Counted from the first letter of the stretch, positions 21,341 to 33,820 are shown. The stretch: 64,000 nt of DNA from Cordilura impudica (GCA_963682025.1 OY821521.1:50750307-50814306), one strand, 5' to 3'. Made by a program: numbers and translations. The notes: generated from the letters alone by a model not told the origin.

Positions 21341-22993
21341 ATAGGGAAATAATATGATGACAGGCGTTTTTTTTTAGTTGTTTCCATTTACATTTTTTCA
21401 ATTATTTATACTTCCTTTCGAGTAAAAAATTAAAATACCTGCTACTACTTGGCGTTTTGTAAAAAGTCCATGCTAATCCTTTACCCAATAAGGAAATTTA
21501 CAAAACAATGTTTGTATCGCATATAATAGTTACTATGCGATAATCTATCTGTTGAAAAACCACATATTTTATAGCCGGCAAATACTTTTGGATGGTAGAA
21601 TATAGCATTGATGCATACATATGTTTGTTTGCTTGTTTTTTTTTTTTTTTTTTGTACATGTGAACGAATATCTTATCGACGAGAGCAAGAGAATAAGATG
21701 TTTATGCTCTTACTCATTTTAAAGAAACAAAAATGTTATTATATTTACATGTATGTATGTTGATTGCATTTAGTAAATGGTTTCAAAATGAACAAAAGCA
21801 CAAAAATACCTAAATTTTTTGTTAATTTTCTGGTTAATTTTAAACATCATTGTTAAAATTCTAGCCGTTATAATTTAAAATCTAGCCTTTATTGTGTCTT
21901 AGTGTTGAAACCTTTTTTATAATATTGTGTTTAGAACACAGGTGGAGGTTATCAAAGATTCGGCTCAACCGAATTTACAACTTATTTGTTATTATTAAAT
22001 ATAAGAGACTATCCTTAGACCTTTTACATTGTAAATTTCTTCACTATATTTTCAGTCTTTATTAAGGCCAAATGTTTTACAACCAACCGAATCTAGGCTT
22101 CACACTTTTTGTACAATGTAGCGAATTTCCGCTCAGGATAATTGTTTGTGGAAACTCTTTTCGGTCTAAATGTGAACAACTGCCTTTAGAGTCAAATTTA
22201 AAAAATTTGAATAAACTCTCATATTTGCTGTTTTTTGTTGTGTTAAACTAAATAACAGAGCAACAAATATTCCCAAAGATTTTTGTTTTTTTAGTTTAAA
22301 TAAAGCTGAAGTTACCTAAAAGACCTAATATGGTGCTTTTCATGAAAAAATAAAAAAACAAGTCGCTCACAGCAGAACAAGCAGAGATGATCCAAGCCAA
22401 AAATTTTTATCGAAACGGTATTTTATTCTATTTTCTGATTTAAGCAATATACTAAACTCCGAACCCAATTAATTTTGCATTATGTATATGTACATATATT
22501 CCTGACACCAACTGAGACAAGTATTTGGGTATGACCAAAAATAAAGTAAATCTCGTTTTGATTTTATAACAAACTCGTATCACTGACAGAAAAAACATAC
22601 AGCAAATTTCTTTTGATAACCTCCATGAGTCTTGTAATGAACAGCAACAAAATATAACGACAAATAAAAAAAAAAAAAAACATTTAAATATTTAATTTAA
22701 TTCGTCTTATTGTCAATTGTTGCTGTGTGGCGAATTAAAAAAAAATACATTTTTGTCATAATTTGCACTTTTTGTTGGTGTCACAAAGCAAACAACAAAA
22801 TTTTACAAATCATCTTTCGCATTTCTGAACTAAACTGACCGTTTAACATCGGCCAGTGAACCCAAAACGAGCAGAAAATAAAATAATATATATACGAGAG
22901 TGGTTCCAGAACTAATCGACTCAACATATAGATAGTGGCAGGTCTTTTACGAGGGTTAGTCTAAATTTGTTAATTAAAAAAAAATGAGTTTTC
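21341..22993. other. Non-coding stretch with one repeat-family end
   Basis: At about 21835-21985, read on the minus strand, the sequence matches 28785-28915: ATTCGG near the start, GTTCTAAACACAATATTATA, AACACTAAG, GGCTAGATTT and AATGATGTTTAA in the same order. The rest is AT-rich with T runs. A 30-bp phrase at 22896-22925 recurs inverted at 32430-32459. Confidence 0.45.
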
Positions 22994-23105
22994 TGAATTA
23001 ATATTTATTTATTTATTTATTTATTAATTACATAATATAATTATTGCAACTAATATACAGGAGTGCTAGCAACAGTGGCTTTCGACTCGAAATTAAAATA
23101 TAAAC

Positions 23106-26100
23106 TTAAATTTGTTTTTGTAGACTATTTTCCGATATGAATTTATAAATTAATTTTATATTATTAAGACATATATTTTTTAAGAGATCTGATGGTATAT
23201 TTGAACCAAATATTGTGCTCCTGGAAGAGCTGTAGGTGATGCATTCGTCTAAGATATGGATGGCGTTAAGGTCTGTGTTGCAGGTAGAACAAATTGGAGC
23301 TGAGGATTTTTCAATTAGATGTTTGTGAGAGAATTTGCAGTGCCCAATACGGAGGCGAACGATTGTATTGGCTTCTCTTCGGGTGCAGTTTTTTGGGTAT
23401 ATAGGCCTGATACCTAGAGGATTCATATTTTTGTAGTTGTGCTGATAGGTGTCCCACTTGTGGGCGTTTGACATCTTCAAATAGGATGTTATGTAGTTAG
23501 TTAAGTCACTTAATTCCCAAGTGGGGTATTTTAACAATGGTCTACGTTTAGCCTCTTCGGCTGCGAAATCGGCGAGTTCATTACCAAGTATGCCAACGTG
23601 GGATGGTACCCACATTATTTTAATTTTGTTTGAAAATTGGATGCAAAGATTTCGGATTTCATTTATTAGTGGAGAGTCGTAGGAGGAGTTTTTGACAGCG
23701 AGAATTGAAGATAGACTGTCGGTGCAGATGATGTATTTCGATTCCGTATTAACTGCAAATGAAATAGCGGCAAGTATTGCAAATGCCTCTGCTGTAAAAT
23801 TAGAACAATATTTCTCTAAAAAGCCAGTGTTAATGGTGTTACCATCTACGTCTACTGCTGCAAAAGTTGTGAAATTACTACATTTAGATCCATCTGTGAA
23901 TAGTAACTTCCAGTTGTATTCCAGAAGGTCATCAGTTAAGTTTCTGAAGATTTGTTTATAAACTTGTGGTGGAGTTGTTGTTTTTGGTAGGTTGCTCATT
24001 GACAATATAAAGATTGATTTATCCAGAAGCCATGGGGGCTGGGATGGATAGTTAATTTCTATTGGTCGCGTATCTAATCCGATTGAACGAGCGAGCTTTA
24101 AACATCTGATTATAGTGGATTCCAGCCTAGGGGTTCGAGTATTGTTGTTAGTTTTTTTGACTTCCTGGGATAGTAGTTTATTTCGACATATTAAAAGCTT
24201 TGGGACTAGTTTGGATGTTAGATACGAAGTACGATTTTCTATAGATGGCATACCAGCTTCCGCCAATATATTGGTTATAGGACTTGTACGGAAGGCACCG
24301 ATGCTGAGTCGAACTGCTGCATTGTATGGACCTTGGATTAATTTTATATATGAGGGGGCGCACCATCCATATATTGGTAGTGCGTAGTCAATTTTGGATA
24401 GTATAATTGCCCGGGTTATATTTATCATTGTTGAAATATGAATCCTAAAGTTTTTCGAAGTGAGGTACTTAATAATGTTTAGTCTCGAATTTAAGTTTTT
24501 TCTCAACATTAAACAGTGTTCTTTAAATGTGAAACTTTTATCAAAGATGATCCCGAGGATACGTAATTTGTCAACCCGTTTTATTTTTATATTGTTGTAT
24601 TCAACGTCAATAGTGTTGCAATTGTGTTTTTTACAAATGTGGAGCAGGCTACATTTATCGATAGATAATTTTGCTCCAGATGTTAAGCCCCAATCCATAA
24701 TTTTTTTTAAAATTGTAGAGAATATCTCTTTAACCTTATTGTTGTCTCGGATTTTTGTGAAAATTACGGCATCGTCGGCATACATGGCGTGTTCAATCTG
24801 TTTTTCACTGGATAGTATCTGACTAAATTGGTTAAAGGCAACGATAAATAGGACAACGGAGAGAGGAGAGCCTTGGGGAATTCCGTTATGTAGAGGTAGG
24901 GTGGAAGAAAATTGACCATTGATCTGTGTTTTGATTTTTCTGTTGGTTAAAAAACTCTTGATAACAGAATACATGTTTTTACCAATTTTCCAGTCGGTGA
25001 GTTGTTGTAGGATTACATGAGCGCCAATCTTATCGAAAGCTTTTTCAAAATCAGTGGAAAGTAGGCTAATGTGATTTCTAGTTGATAGTGCTTTTGATAT
25101 ATAGTGCTGAAGATATAGGAGGACGTCATCTGTACCTTGTTTTTTCATAAAAGCAACCTGGTTGGGGGTGACGAAGTTATTGACCTTCAAGAACCACATT
25201 AATCGCCTGGCTACTATTTTTTCTAAGATTTTACTGATACATGGTAAGAGTGAAATGGGTCTGAAACCAGATACTGTGTGGTGATCTTTGTTGGGTTTTG
25301 GGATTGGGATGACCACAGCAGTTTTCCAATCTTGTGGAAAAACATTGGATGAGAAAATGTTATTGTATACTCCGAGCAGTAGTTTTTTAGTAGGGATGGA
25401 GAGATTTTTCAACATAGAGTATGAGATACGGTCTTGACCTGGAGTTTTGCCCTTTGCTGAACTTAGAGCGTTTTCGAGTTCTATAAAGTTGATTGGGTTT
25501 TCAATTTTACTGGCATATTTGTTAACGGTTTGGGGATTGTAGATATAATTTGCGTAAATAAGTTTATTTTGTTGAAAGATTGTAGAGAAGTATTTGGTTT
25601 CAGATTGTTCTGACCAATGTTTTGTAAAGCAGTTAGCTATATCAGTGGGGGTTGAAAGAATAGTATCACCTGATGTTAGGTGACTTATGTTATTTGCACA
25701 ATATCCAGTAGTTAATCGTTTAATATCGTTCCAGATTCGTTGGGGAGACGAGCCGGGGTTGATATTAGATGTGAAATTTTGAAGACATACTGCTTTACTT
25801 ATTTTGACTGCTCTCCTAAATATGGAATTATGTTTTTTGTATAAAATCAAATTAGAGTCGCTCTTACACGTTTGTAGTTATGCCAAAGTTTTTGTTTGTG
25901 TTTCCGTAATGATTCTAAATTTGAATTCCACCATACTACACGCGGGATATATGGTTTATCTTTGGTTTGGGGTATACTGACGTTTGCTGCTGCTCTAATG
26001 CATTTTATAAGCGACGCTGCGTTTTGATTGATGTTTGAGGCAGTCTTGATTTTACCAATATTTTCGTCGCACTTATTTTGGTACAGGCTCCAGTTAGCAT

Positions 26101-26799
26101 AATCAGTTTTGTATTTTGGTTTAAACTTTGATAAATTATGGGAAACACTGGTTTTGATTATAATTAAAATTGGGTAATGGTCGCTGCCATGGAGGTTAGG
26201 GAGGGTTTTCCATGTACAGATAGGTGCAAGTAGGGTAGAGCAGATCGATACATCGACGTTGGAGAAGGTGTTGTGAGTGGAGAAATGGGTTGGGGTCCCA
26301 TCGTTAAGGATGATTAAGTCCTCATTTATTATAAAGTTTTCAAGGATTTTTCCTCTTGTGTTGGATTTTGAAGAGCCCCAAAGTGAACTCCAAGAGTTGA
26401 AGTCCCCGGTCATTAAAAAAGGGGTGTTGATGTTGCTAATGATTGATGTTAAGTCGTTTACTGAGATGTGTTGGTTGGGGTGGATATATGTACATACTAC
26501 AGTGAATTTTGTAGGAGTGTCTATTTGAACAGCAATAGAGGCAGTTACGTGGTCTGTATATATTAATTTGTGTGGTATTGTCTTTTTAACAAGGATACCG
26601 ATTCCCTGTTTAGAGGTTGTGTTGCAGGCTAAGTTGTGAAAGAAGCCATGCTAGGATGAATTATGTTATGATGGTTAAAAGGTATATGAGTCTCTTGTAT
26701 GGATATAATATCTGGATTGTGATCTTTTAATATTAGTTGTAGTTCGTGGTAGTTGTTAATAAAACCATTAATGTTCCACTGTAAAATTTTAAGATCCAT
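23106..26799 (-). pseudogene. LINE ORF2: endonuclease, reverse transcriptase, RNase H; two frameshifts
   Basis: ATG at 26799. The endonuclease has LKILQWNINGF and SIQETHIP, then, after a frameshift near 26650, GIGILVKK, MTGDFNSWSSLWG and GSDHYPILI. A second frameshift near 25849 looks like one missing T in a T run. The long frame 25850-23106 then holds RT: LSTDFEKAFDKI (motif A), GIPQGSPLSVVLF (B) and YADDAVIF (C, intact). RNase H follows with FTDGSK, TAEAFAI, CTDSLSS and WVPSHVGILGNELAD, so all four acidic positions are kept. The C-terminus has IGHCKFSHKHL...PICSTCNTDL...HILDEC. It nicks target DNA and primes reverse transcription there. Catalytic residues are intact; only the reading frame is broken. 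Confidence 0.92.
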
Positions 26800-26821
26800 A
26801 GTGAAGAAAATAGTGTGTAAA

Positions 26822-28200
26822 TTATTCTTCGTCAACAAACATTATATCATGTTCATTGTAAGAATCGTTGCGTGTACGTGTTGTTGCTGTTTTAGGCAAA
26901 GAGATGTTTTTGTTTTGTGTTAAGTTAAGTGTCTCTAATTTTTTGTCTGTATTGACTGTTTTAGATATGCTAGACAGGGATTTTGTCATTGCGCGGGTTA
27001 AAATAGTATTGTGTTGATTACTGTTTGTTGTTGTTTTTTGTGTTGTTTTTTCTTTTTTAGTGATAATTTTTTTTGGAGTAACAATAGAATTGTCACTGTT
27101 GTTTGCTGTTGTTTCTATCTCGTTGTATTGTTGGGGAGGTATTGTTTTTGTAACAGTGGAATTGCCACTGTTGTTTGTTGTTGTTACTGTTTCGTTGTTT
27201 TGTTGAGGAGGCGTTGTTTTTGTATTAGATGGCATGTTATTTATTTCTTCGATGTTATTTTTTTGGGTTACAGTGTTAATGCTAGTTGAATTGATGTTGG
27301 TTATAGGTTTGTTGTTGTTTGTTATGTTGGAAAACGATTGTACTAACGGTTGTGTTTGTAGTTGGGATTGATACTTTTCTTTAGCAACTTTAAGTGAACA
27401 TTTCTCTTTAGTTTTGATTTTAAGTATTTCTTTTTGCTGCTTAAATACTTTACAGACACGAGATGAGGAAGGGTGTTCTTCTGAACAGTTAATACAAAAT
27501 GTACGTGTACACTTATCTGGATTGTGTGGTGGTAGAGAACAGTTATCGCATAAAGGATCGTTTTTGCACCATTTTTTTGTGTGACCGAGCATTTGACAGG
27601 TTTTACACCGCATGGGATTAGGAAAGTAAGGTCTGACATTAACTTTATGCCATGAAATCTCTAATTTTTCTGGGGTAGAATATCTGTCGAAAGTTAAGAG
27701 TAGAACGCCAGAGGGAACTTGTTTGTTTTCGGTATTTGTCTTTTGACTACGCCTTGGGAATTCAATTCTCTTACAATTTCGGATTCAGGTAGGTTGTTTA
27801 GATAAGGAGCGTATATTGTGCCTTTGGAATGGTTCAAGTTTGAGTGGAACTCGGATTTGATTTTGCAGATACCAGCTAGTTCTTTTGCTGCTATTATTTT
27901 ATCGGCGTTTGTTTTATTTCCAATAAGTAGTAGAAGATTGCCATCTCTGAGTTCGGATACCGAAATTATTTCTGAGCAGATAAGTTTTAACGATCGATGG
28001 ACAGAAAAGCAAGAATATTGCTGTAGGTTTTTATCACCAATAGCAGAGATAACAACGTATTTGGGATCATTTTTTTGAATAGCTGGGAGTTCAGGAAAAG
28101 CTTCATATAAGTTTTGATTTGCACGTCTTTTTTTTGAACGAGGGGGGATTTCCGCTAATATCGAATAGCGGTTGTCCCCCAAGTTGGGCGGACCCGGCAT
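26822..28200 (-). pseudogene. LINE ORF1 (gag-like nucleic-acid-binding protein), one frameshift
   Basis: ATG at 28200 is chosen; the open frame also allows an upstream GTG at 28206. The first part (to about 27735) has PPNLGDNRYSILAEIPP and KYVVISAIGDKNLQQYSCF. A frameshift near 27735-27745 is followed, in another frame, by VPSGVLLLTFDR, HKVNVRPYFPNPMRCKTC, then zinc knuckles QMLGHTKKWC and CDNCSLPPHNPDKC and a third CINCSEEHPSSSRVC. The tail is low-complexity, rich in Thr, Asn and Gln (PPQQNNE, PPQQYNE). Such ORF1 proteins coat LINE RNA. It ends at 26822, 22 nt before the ORF2 ATG. Confidence 0.88.
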
Positions 28201-28335
28201 TACCACAAACTGGTGTTGGTTTTAGAAAGTATCACTATCAACCGAAAAGTTTTTTAAAGCACTGTAGGAAAATAAAAATATATTTGAATAGTATATGAAA
28301 ACAAAAAAACTGACTATCAGAGAGACTAATAAGAT

Positions 28336-28368
28336 CAACCGCACGTCGCAAAGGTTAGTCGGAGACTG
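28336..28368 (-). promoter_or_regulatory. Internal Pol II promoter of the LINE: initiator plus DPE
   Basis: Reading on the minus strand, the element begins C-AGTC with A at 28367 taken as +1. GGTTG lies at +28 to +32 (28340-28336) and fits the downstream promoter element RGWYV at the standard spacing. LINEs of the I and jockey groups in flies are known to use downstream promoters of this kind. Its use here is inference from motif and position. Confidence 0.65.
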
Positions 28369-28379
28369 TGAATTAATAT

Positions 28380-28916
28380 AAACAAGTAAAAGTGTTAAAT
28401 TCGGCGATGCCGAATATTTGATACTCTTCACCCGTGTTCTAAACACAAATTTTTTTTTTTTTGGTTTTAATTACATATTAAGCCCAATTATTAAACCCTA
28501 AACTAAATTTAAAAACCCAAAAAAATTATTTATTATTTTTTTAGGGTTTTTTAAAATTTTTTTTTTTTTATAAAAAATTGTTTTTGAATTTCTCAATGCA
28601 TGTATGTATTCAATGCTGGCTTTCAACACAATCATACAATTAAAATTTTTGAAGCGAGTAAGAGTAAAACCAATTCATATGTAAAAAGTTAATTTTTTTA
28701 AATGAAGTTTGTTTTAATATTTGCTTAATTTTTTATGAAACAAGCCAGATTGTTAAATTCGGCTATGCTAAACGTTTGATGTCCTCCATCCGTGTTCTAA
28801 ACACAATATTATAACCAAAGTTGTCAACACTAAGTGTCAAAGAAGTCTAAATTTCGAATTATAGTGGCTAGATTTCAATTACAATGATGTTTAAGATAAT
28901 TATCAAAAATCTTAGG
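28380..28916 (+). repeat. Repeat-family ends with ATTCGGC palindromes
   Basis: ATTCGGC-GAT-GCCGAAT at about 28400 is a perfect 7-bp inverted repeat, followed by TTGATACTCTTCACCCGTG and GTTCTAAACACAA. A second similar end occurs at about 28757-28810, and its continuation to 28916 matches 21835-21985 on the other strand. The (AATTTTT)n satellite starts directly after it. The 74-codon minus-strand frame at 28222-28446 is not supported. Confidence 0.6.
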
Positions 28917-31775
28917 TAATTTTTAATTTTTAATTTTTAATTTTTAATTTTTAATTTTTAATTTTTAATTTTTAATTTTTAATTTTTAATTTTTAATTTT
29001 TAATTTTTAATTTTTAATTTTTAATTTTTCATTTTTAATTTTTAATTTTTAATTTTTAATTTTTAATTTTTAATTTTTAATTTTTAATTTTTAATTTTTA
29101 ATTTTTAATTTTTAATTTTTAATTTTTAATTTTTAATTTTTAATTTTTTATTTTTTATTTTTAATATTTAATTTTTAATTTTTAATTTTTAATTTTTAAT
29201 TTTTTATTTTTAATTTTTAATTTTTAATTTTTAATTTTTAATTTTAAAATTTAAATTTTAAATTTTAATTGTTTTTTAAATTTAAAATTTAAAATTTTTA
29301 ATTTTTAATTTTTAATTTTTAATTTTTTAATTTTTAATTTTTAATTTTTAATTTTTAATTTTTAATTTTTAATTTTTAATTTTTAATTTTTAATTTTTAA
29401 TTTTTAATTTTTAATTTTTAATTTTTAATTTTTAATTTTTAATTTTTAATTTTTAATTTTTAATTTTTAATTTTTAATTTTTAATTTTTAATTTTTAATT
29501 TTTAATTTTTAATTTTTAATTTTTAATTTTTAATTTTCAATTTTTAATTTTTAATTTTTAATTTTTAATTTTTAATTTTTAATTTTTAATTTTTAGTTTT
29601 TAATTTTTAATTTTTAATTTTTAATTTTTAATTTTTAATTTAAAATTTTTAATTTCTAATTTTTAATTTTAAATTTTTAATTTTTAATTTTTAGTTTTTA
29701 ATTTTTATTTTTAATTTTTAATTTTTAATTTTTAATTTTTAATTTTTAATATTTAATTTTTAATTTTTAATTTTTAATTTTTAATTTTTAATTTTTAATT
29801 TTTAATTTTTAATTTTTAATTTTTAATTTTTAGTTTTTAATTTTTAGTTTTTAATTTTTAATTTTTAATTTTTAATTTTTAATTTTTAATTTTTAATTTT
29901 TAATTTTTAATTTTTAATTATTACTTTTTAATTTTTAATTTTTAATTTTTTATTTCTAATTTTTAATTTTTAATTTTTAATTTTTAATTTTTAATTTTTA
30001 ATTTTTAATTTTTAATTTTTAATTTTTAATTTTTAATTTTTAATTTTTAATTTTTAATTTTTAATTTTTAATTTTTAATTTTTAATTTTTAATTTTTAAT
30101 TTTTAATTTTTAATTTTTAATTTTTAATTTTTAATTTTTAATTTTTAATTTTTAATTTTTAATTTTTAATTTTTAATTTTTAATTTTTAATTTTTAATTT
30201 TTAATTTTTAATTTTTAATTTTTAATTTTTAATTTTTAATTTTTAATTTTTAATTTTTAATTTTTAATTTTTAATTTTTAATTTTTAATTTTTAATTTTT
30301 AATTTTTAATTTTTAATTTTTAATTTTTAATTTTTAATTTTTAATTTTTAATTTTTAATTTTTAATTTTTAATTTTTAATTTTTAATTTTTAATTTTTAA
30401 TTTTCAATTTTTAATTTTTTATTTTTAATATTTAATTTTTAATTTTTAATTTTTAATTTTTAATTTTTAATTTTTAATTTTTTATTTTTAATTTTTAATT
30501 TTTAATTTTTAATTTTAAAATTTAAATTTTAAATTTTAATTGTTTTTTAATTTTTAATTTTTAATTTTTAATTTTTTAATTTTTAATTTTTAATTTTTAA
30601 TTTTTAATTTTTAATTTTTAATTTTTAATTTTTAATTTTTAATTTTTAATTTTTAATTTTTAATTTTTAATTTTTAATTTTTAATTTTTAATTTTTAATT
30701 TTCAATTTTTAATTTTTAATTTTTAATTTTTAATTTTTAATTTTTAATTTTTAATTTTTAATTTTTAGTTTTAAATTTTTAATTTAAAATTTTTAATTTC
30801 TAATTTTTAATTTTAAATTTTTAATTTTTAATTTTTAATTTTTAATTTTTAGTTTTTAATTTTTATTTTTAATTTTTAATTTTTAATTTTTAATTTTTAA
30901 TTTTTAATTTTTAATTTTTAATTTTTAATTTTTAATTTTTAATATTTAATTTTTAATTTTTAATTTTTAATTTTTAATTTTTAATTTTTAATTTTTAATT
31001 TTTAATTTTTAATTTTTAATTTTTAGTTTTTAATTTTTAGTTTTTAATTTTTAATTTTTAATTATTACTTTTTAATTTTTAATTTTTAATTTTTTATTTC
31101 TAATTTTTAATTTTTAATTTTTAATTTTTAATTTTTAATTTTTAATTTTTAATTTTTAATTTTTAATTTTTAATTTTTAATTTTTAATTTTTAATTTTTA
31201 ATTTTTAATTTTTAATTTTTAATTTTTAATTTTTAATTTTTAATTTTTAATTTTTAATTTTTAATTTTTAATTTTTAATTTTTAATTTTTAATTTTTAAT
31301 TTTTAATTTTTAATTTTTAATTTTTAATTTTTAATTTTTAATTTTTAATTTTTAATTTTTAATTTTTAATTTTTAATTTTTAATTTTTAATTTTTAATTT
31401 TTAAATTTTTAATTTATAGTTTTTAGTTTTTAATTTTTAGTTTTTAATTTAAAATTTAAATTTTAAAATTTTTAATTTTTAATTTAAAATTTAAAATTTA
31501 AATTTTTAATTTTTAATTTTTTATTTTTAATTTTTAATTTTTAATTTTAATTTTTAATTTTTAATTTTTAATTTTTAGTTTTTAATTTTTAGTTTTTAAT
31601 TTTTAATTTTTAATTTTTAATTTTTAATTTTTAATTATTACTTTTTAATTTTTAATTTTTAATTTTTTATTTCTAATTTTTAATTTTTAATTTTTAATTT
31701 TTAATTTTTAATTTTTAATTTTTAATTTTTAAATTTTAATTTTTAATTTTTAACTTTAAATTTTTAATTTTTATT
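28917..31775. repeat. (AATTTTT)n 7-bp satellite, 2.9 kb
   Basis: Almost pure tandem AATTTTT with scattered variants. Variant clusters repeat: TAAATTTTAAATTTTAATTG occurs at about 29250 and 30520, and ATTATTACTTTTT at about 29918, 31061 and 31634. So blocks of the array were themselves duplicated. It has no coding capacity. Confidence 0.95.
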
Positions 31776-32037
31776 TTTTTTAACTGAGTGTTTCTTGTTT
31801 GGTATAATATTGATTATTTTTTTTAATATTATTATTATTAATAATATAAGTTATCGTTATAGTCAGTTAAATTTGTTAATGCTCTGTATTTTAATTGTGG
31901 CACAGAATACCAAATAAAAAAGAAATTAAAAAACAAGCTATTTTTAGCGCTTTTCGCTGCAAAACATTGCTTCGCTGGTTGTATATTCATAAACACTTTT
32001 TTTGTTTGGAATTTGTAGACCGGACTTTGCTGAGATA

Positions 32038-32394
32038 TCTGTAATATTAATAGGCTAGGCGATTTCTTGTGACCGATGTTTTATTTTATCGTTTTATACC
32101 GATTTTGACCAAACGTATATTATTTCAAAGGTATTTCTTTTTAGCCGTTTTACAGATTAAAATTTTTTCCTTTATTTTGAGAAAATTGTATTTACAGTTG
32201 CTACTAACACATACATAAAATTATACATATGCTATGTGTGTTTTTCTAAACTTGTAAATGTGTTTTTTAATGAGTTTGTTATCTTCATTCACAATAATAA
32301 TAAACCGTAAAAGTGTTGGTTTGTGAATTGGCTAAGTTGAAAAATAAAGCTGCCCACAAATTGCCCTCGAATTTCGAGCGCTCGAATCTGCTAG
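32038..32394 (+). mobile_element. Short Helitron, copy 4 (complete)
   Basis: It runs A/TCTGTAATATTAATAGG ... CTAG/T (CTAG at 32391-32394), with CTCGAATTTCGAG before the end. It is 357 bp. Confidence 0.85.
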
Positions 32395-32785
32395 TTAGAA
32401 TAATTATGCTGAAAGTTTTTATTTTCTTTGTTCGGTCGTTTAGTTCTGGGACCACCCTCAGTTATATTTTGTACTAAAAACGTTTTATTTTTGTTCAATT
32501 TGTTTGTTTTATAAAATTAAAGTGAGGAAAATTTTCTCCTGGGTTTTTTTCAATTTTTAAATATAATTTTATTCAAAAGCATTAAATATGTAGCAGCCAT
32601 AAAGACTTTTAAAATATAACATTGTTGAAAAAGACATCTAAAATATATATAAAACTTAAAATAATCTTGAAGCGGATCACTGGCTGACGTGTATTGCCAT
32701 TATGGTAAAAATATTGACTTTCTTTAATTTTCAACATTCACTCTACACATTTTTATTTAAAATCATTAAGTTATTCAATCCTTTC

Positions 32786-32819
<34 letters not shown>

Positions 32820-33467
32820 TATTTAATAATATTTATCAATTAAAAATTACAATTATTTAATATTTTCAGTTGAATTTCTACACTTTGTGATTAATTGCAA
32901 ATTTTAAAGACTAAAAACAAACAAACAAAAAAAGACTTGTCATTTTCTCGATTTAGTAATGCATATTCATTAATAAACTATTAATTCTTCTTAAATTTTC
33001 GAAATAATAAAATATATCGCGTGTTTGTAGTTTTTTTTTCTGGTTTGGTTTTGTGTAATTGTCATTTCGTAGTTGCCTAACTTATAATTAATAAAAAAAA
33101 CATTGTAAACTTCCAATGAAAAAAACCAAAGTGTACCTTTTATATTTCTAATCAACTACAAAATTCTAAAACCTTTTATTTTTTTAAATTATCATTATAC
33201 TATTTCATTCAATAAATATTTAAATTTTTTTTTTTAGCTGACGTTTTTAAATATAAAAAAACGGCTGTTATCGTTTCTTTATAGCGTGACTTCTGAAAAA
33301 AAGTTTAATAAAATAAAATAATAAAACCATGCAAATAATTACAACAACGTGATGATGTTTTATTTTAGTATTTCTATAATATATATTATCTTTTGTATAT
33401 AAATGATTACTGCAATTCTGATAATTGTAAATATATCTATATATATATATATATATACATATGTATA
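32395..33467. other. Non-coding stretch
   Basis: AT-rich with a (TA)n run at about 32787-32812 and another at 33438-33456. The phrase at 32430-32459 matches 22896-22925 inverted (25 of 30 bases). The minus-strand frame at 33268-33501 includes the (TA)n run and is not credible. Confidence 0.45.
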
Positions 33468-33820
33468 CTAGCAGATTCCAGCGCACGAAATTCGAGTGCA
33501 ATTTCTAAGCCGCTTTATTTTTCAACCTAGCCAATTCACACACCAACACTTTTATGGCTTATTATTATTGTGAATGAAGATAACAAACTCATTAACAAAC
33601 ACATTAACAAATTTAGCATGTGTATAATTTTATGTATGCGTTAGTAGCAACTTTAAATGCAATTTACTCAAAATAAAGGAAAAAATTTAAAAATCTGTAA
33701 ATCTACAAAACGGCGAAAAAGAAATACCTTTCAAATAATATACGGTTGGTCAAAATCGGGATAAAACGGTAGAACAAAACATCGGTCACAAGAAATCGCC
33801 TAGCCAATTCATATTATAGA
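33468..33820 (-). mobile_element. Short Helitron, copy 5 (complete)
   Basis: The minus-strand 3' CTAG is at 33468-33471 (A outside at 33467) and the 5' end TCTATAATAT is at 33820 (T outside at 33821). It is 353 bp. The 3' palindrome has one arm mutated. Confidence 0.85.

Larger units (their letters stand above)
23005..28368 (-). mobile_element. Full-length I-clade LINE retrotransposon with 11-bp target duplication
   Basis: The minus-strand element is 5364 bp. The 5' end is CAGTCTCC at 28368 and the 3' end is an (ATAA)n tail at 23005-23035. The 11-bp sequence TGAATTAATAT stands at 22994-23004 and 28369-28379, abutting both ends, so the insertion is complete. It carries a short 5' leader, ORF1 (nucleic-acid binding, zinc knuckles) and ORF2 (endonuclease, RT, RNase H, C-terminal Cys/His). 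RNase H together with an APE endonuclease places it in or near the I clade. Frameshifts in both ORFs mean this copy, as sequenced, cannot make its full proteins. Confidence 0.92.

Noticed and set aside
23692..24822. Plus-strand frames inside the LINE
   Set aside because: Antisense shadows of ORF2.
28917..31775. A CRISPR-like or regularly spaced array
   Set aside because: Simple 7-bp tandem repetition without unique spacers, in eukaryotic DNA.
33438..33456. (TA)n runs as origins or promoters
   Set aside because: Ordinary dinucleotide microsatellites with no accompanying signal.
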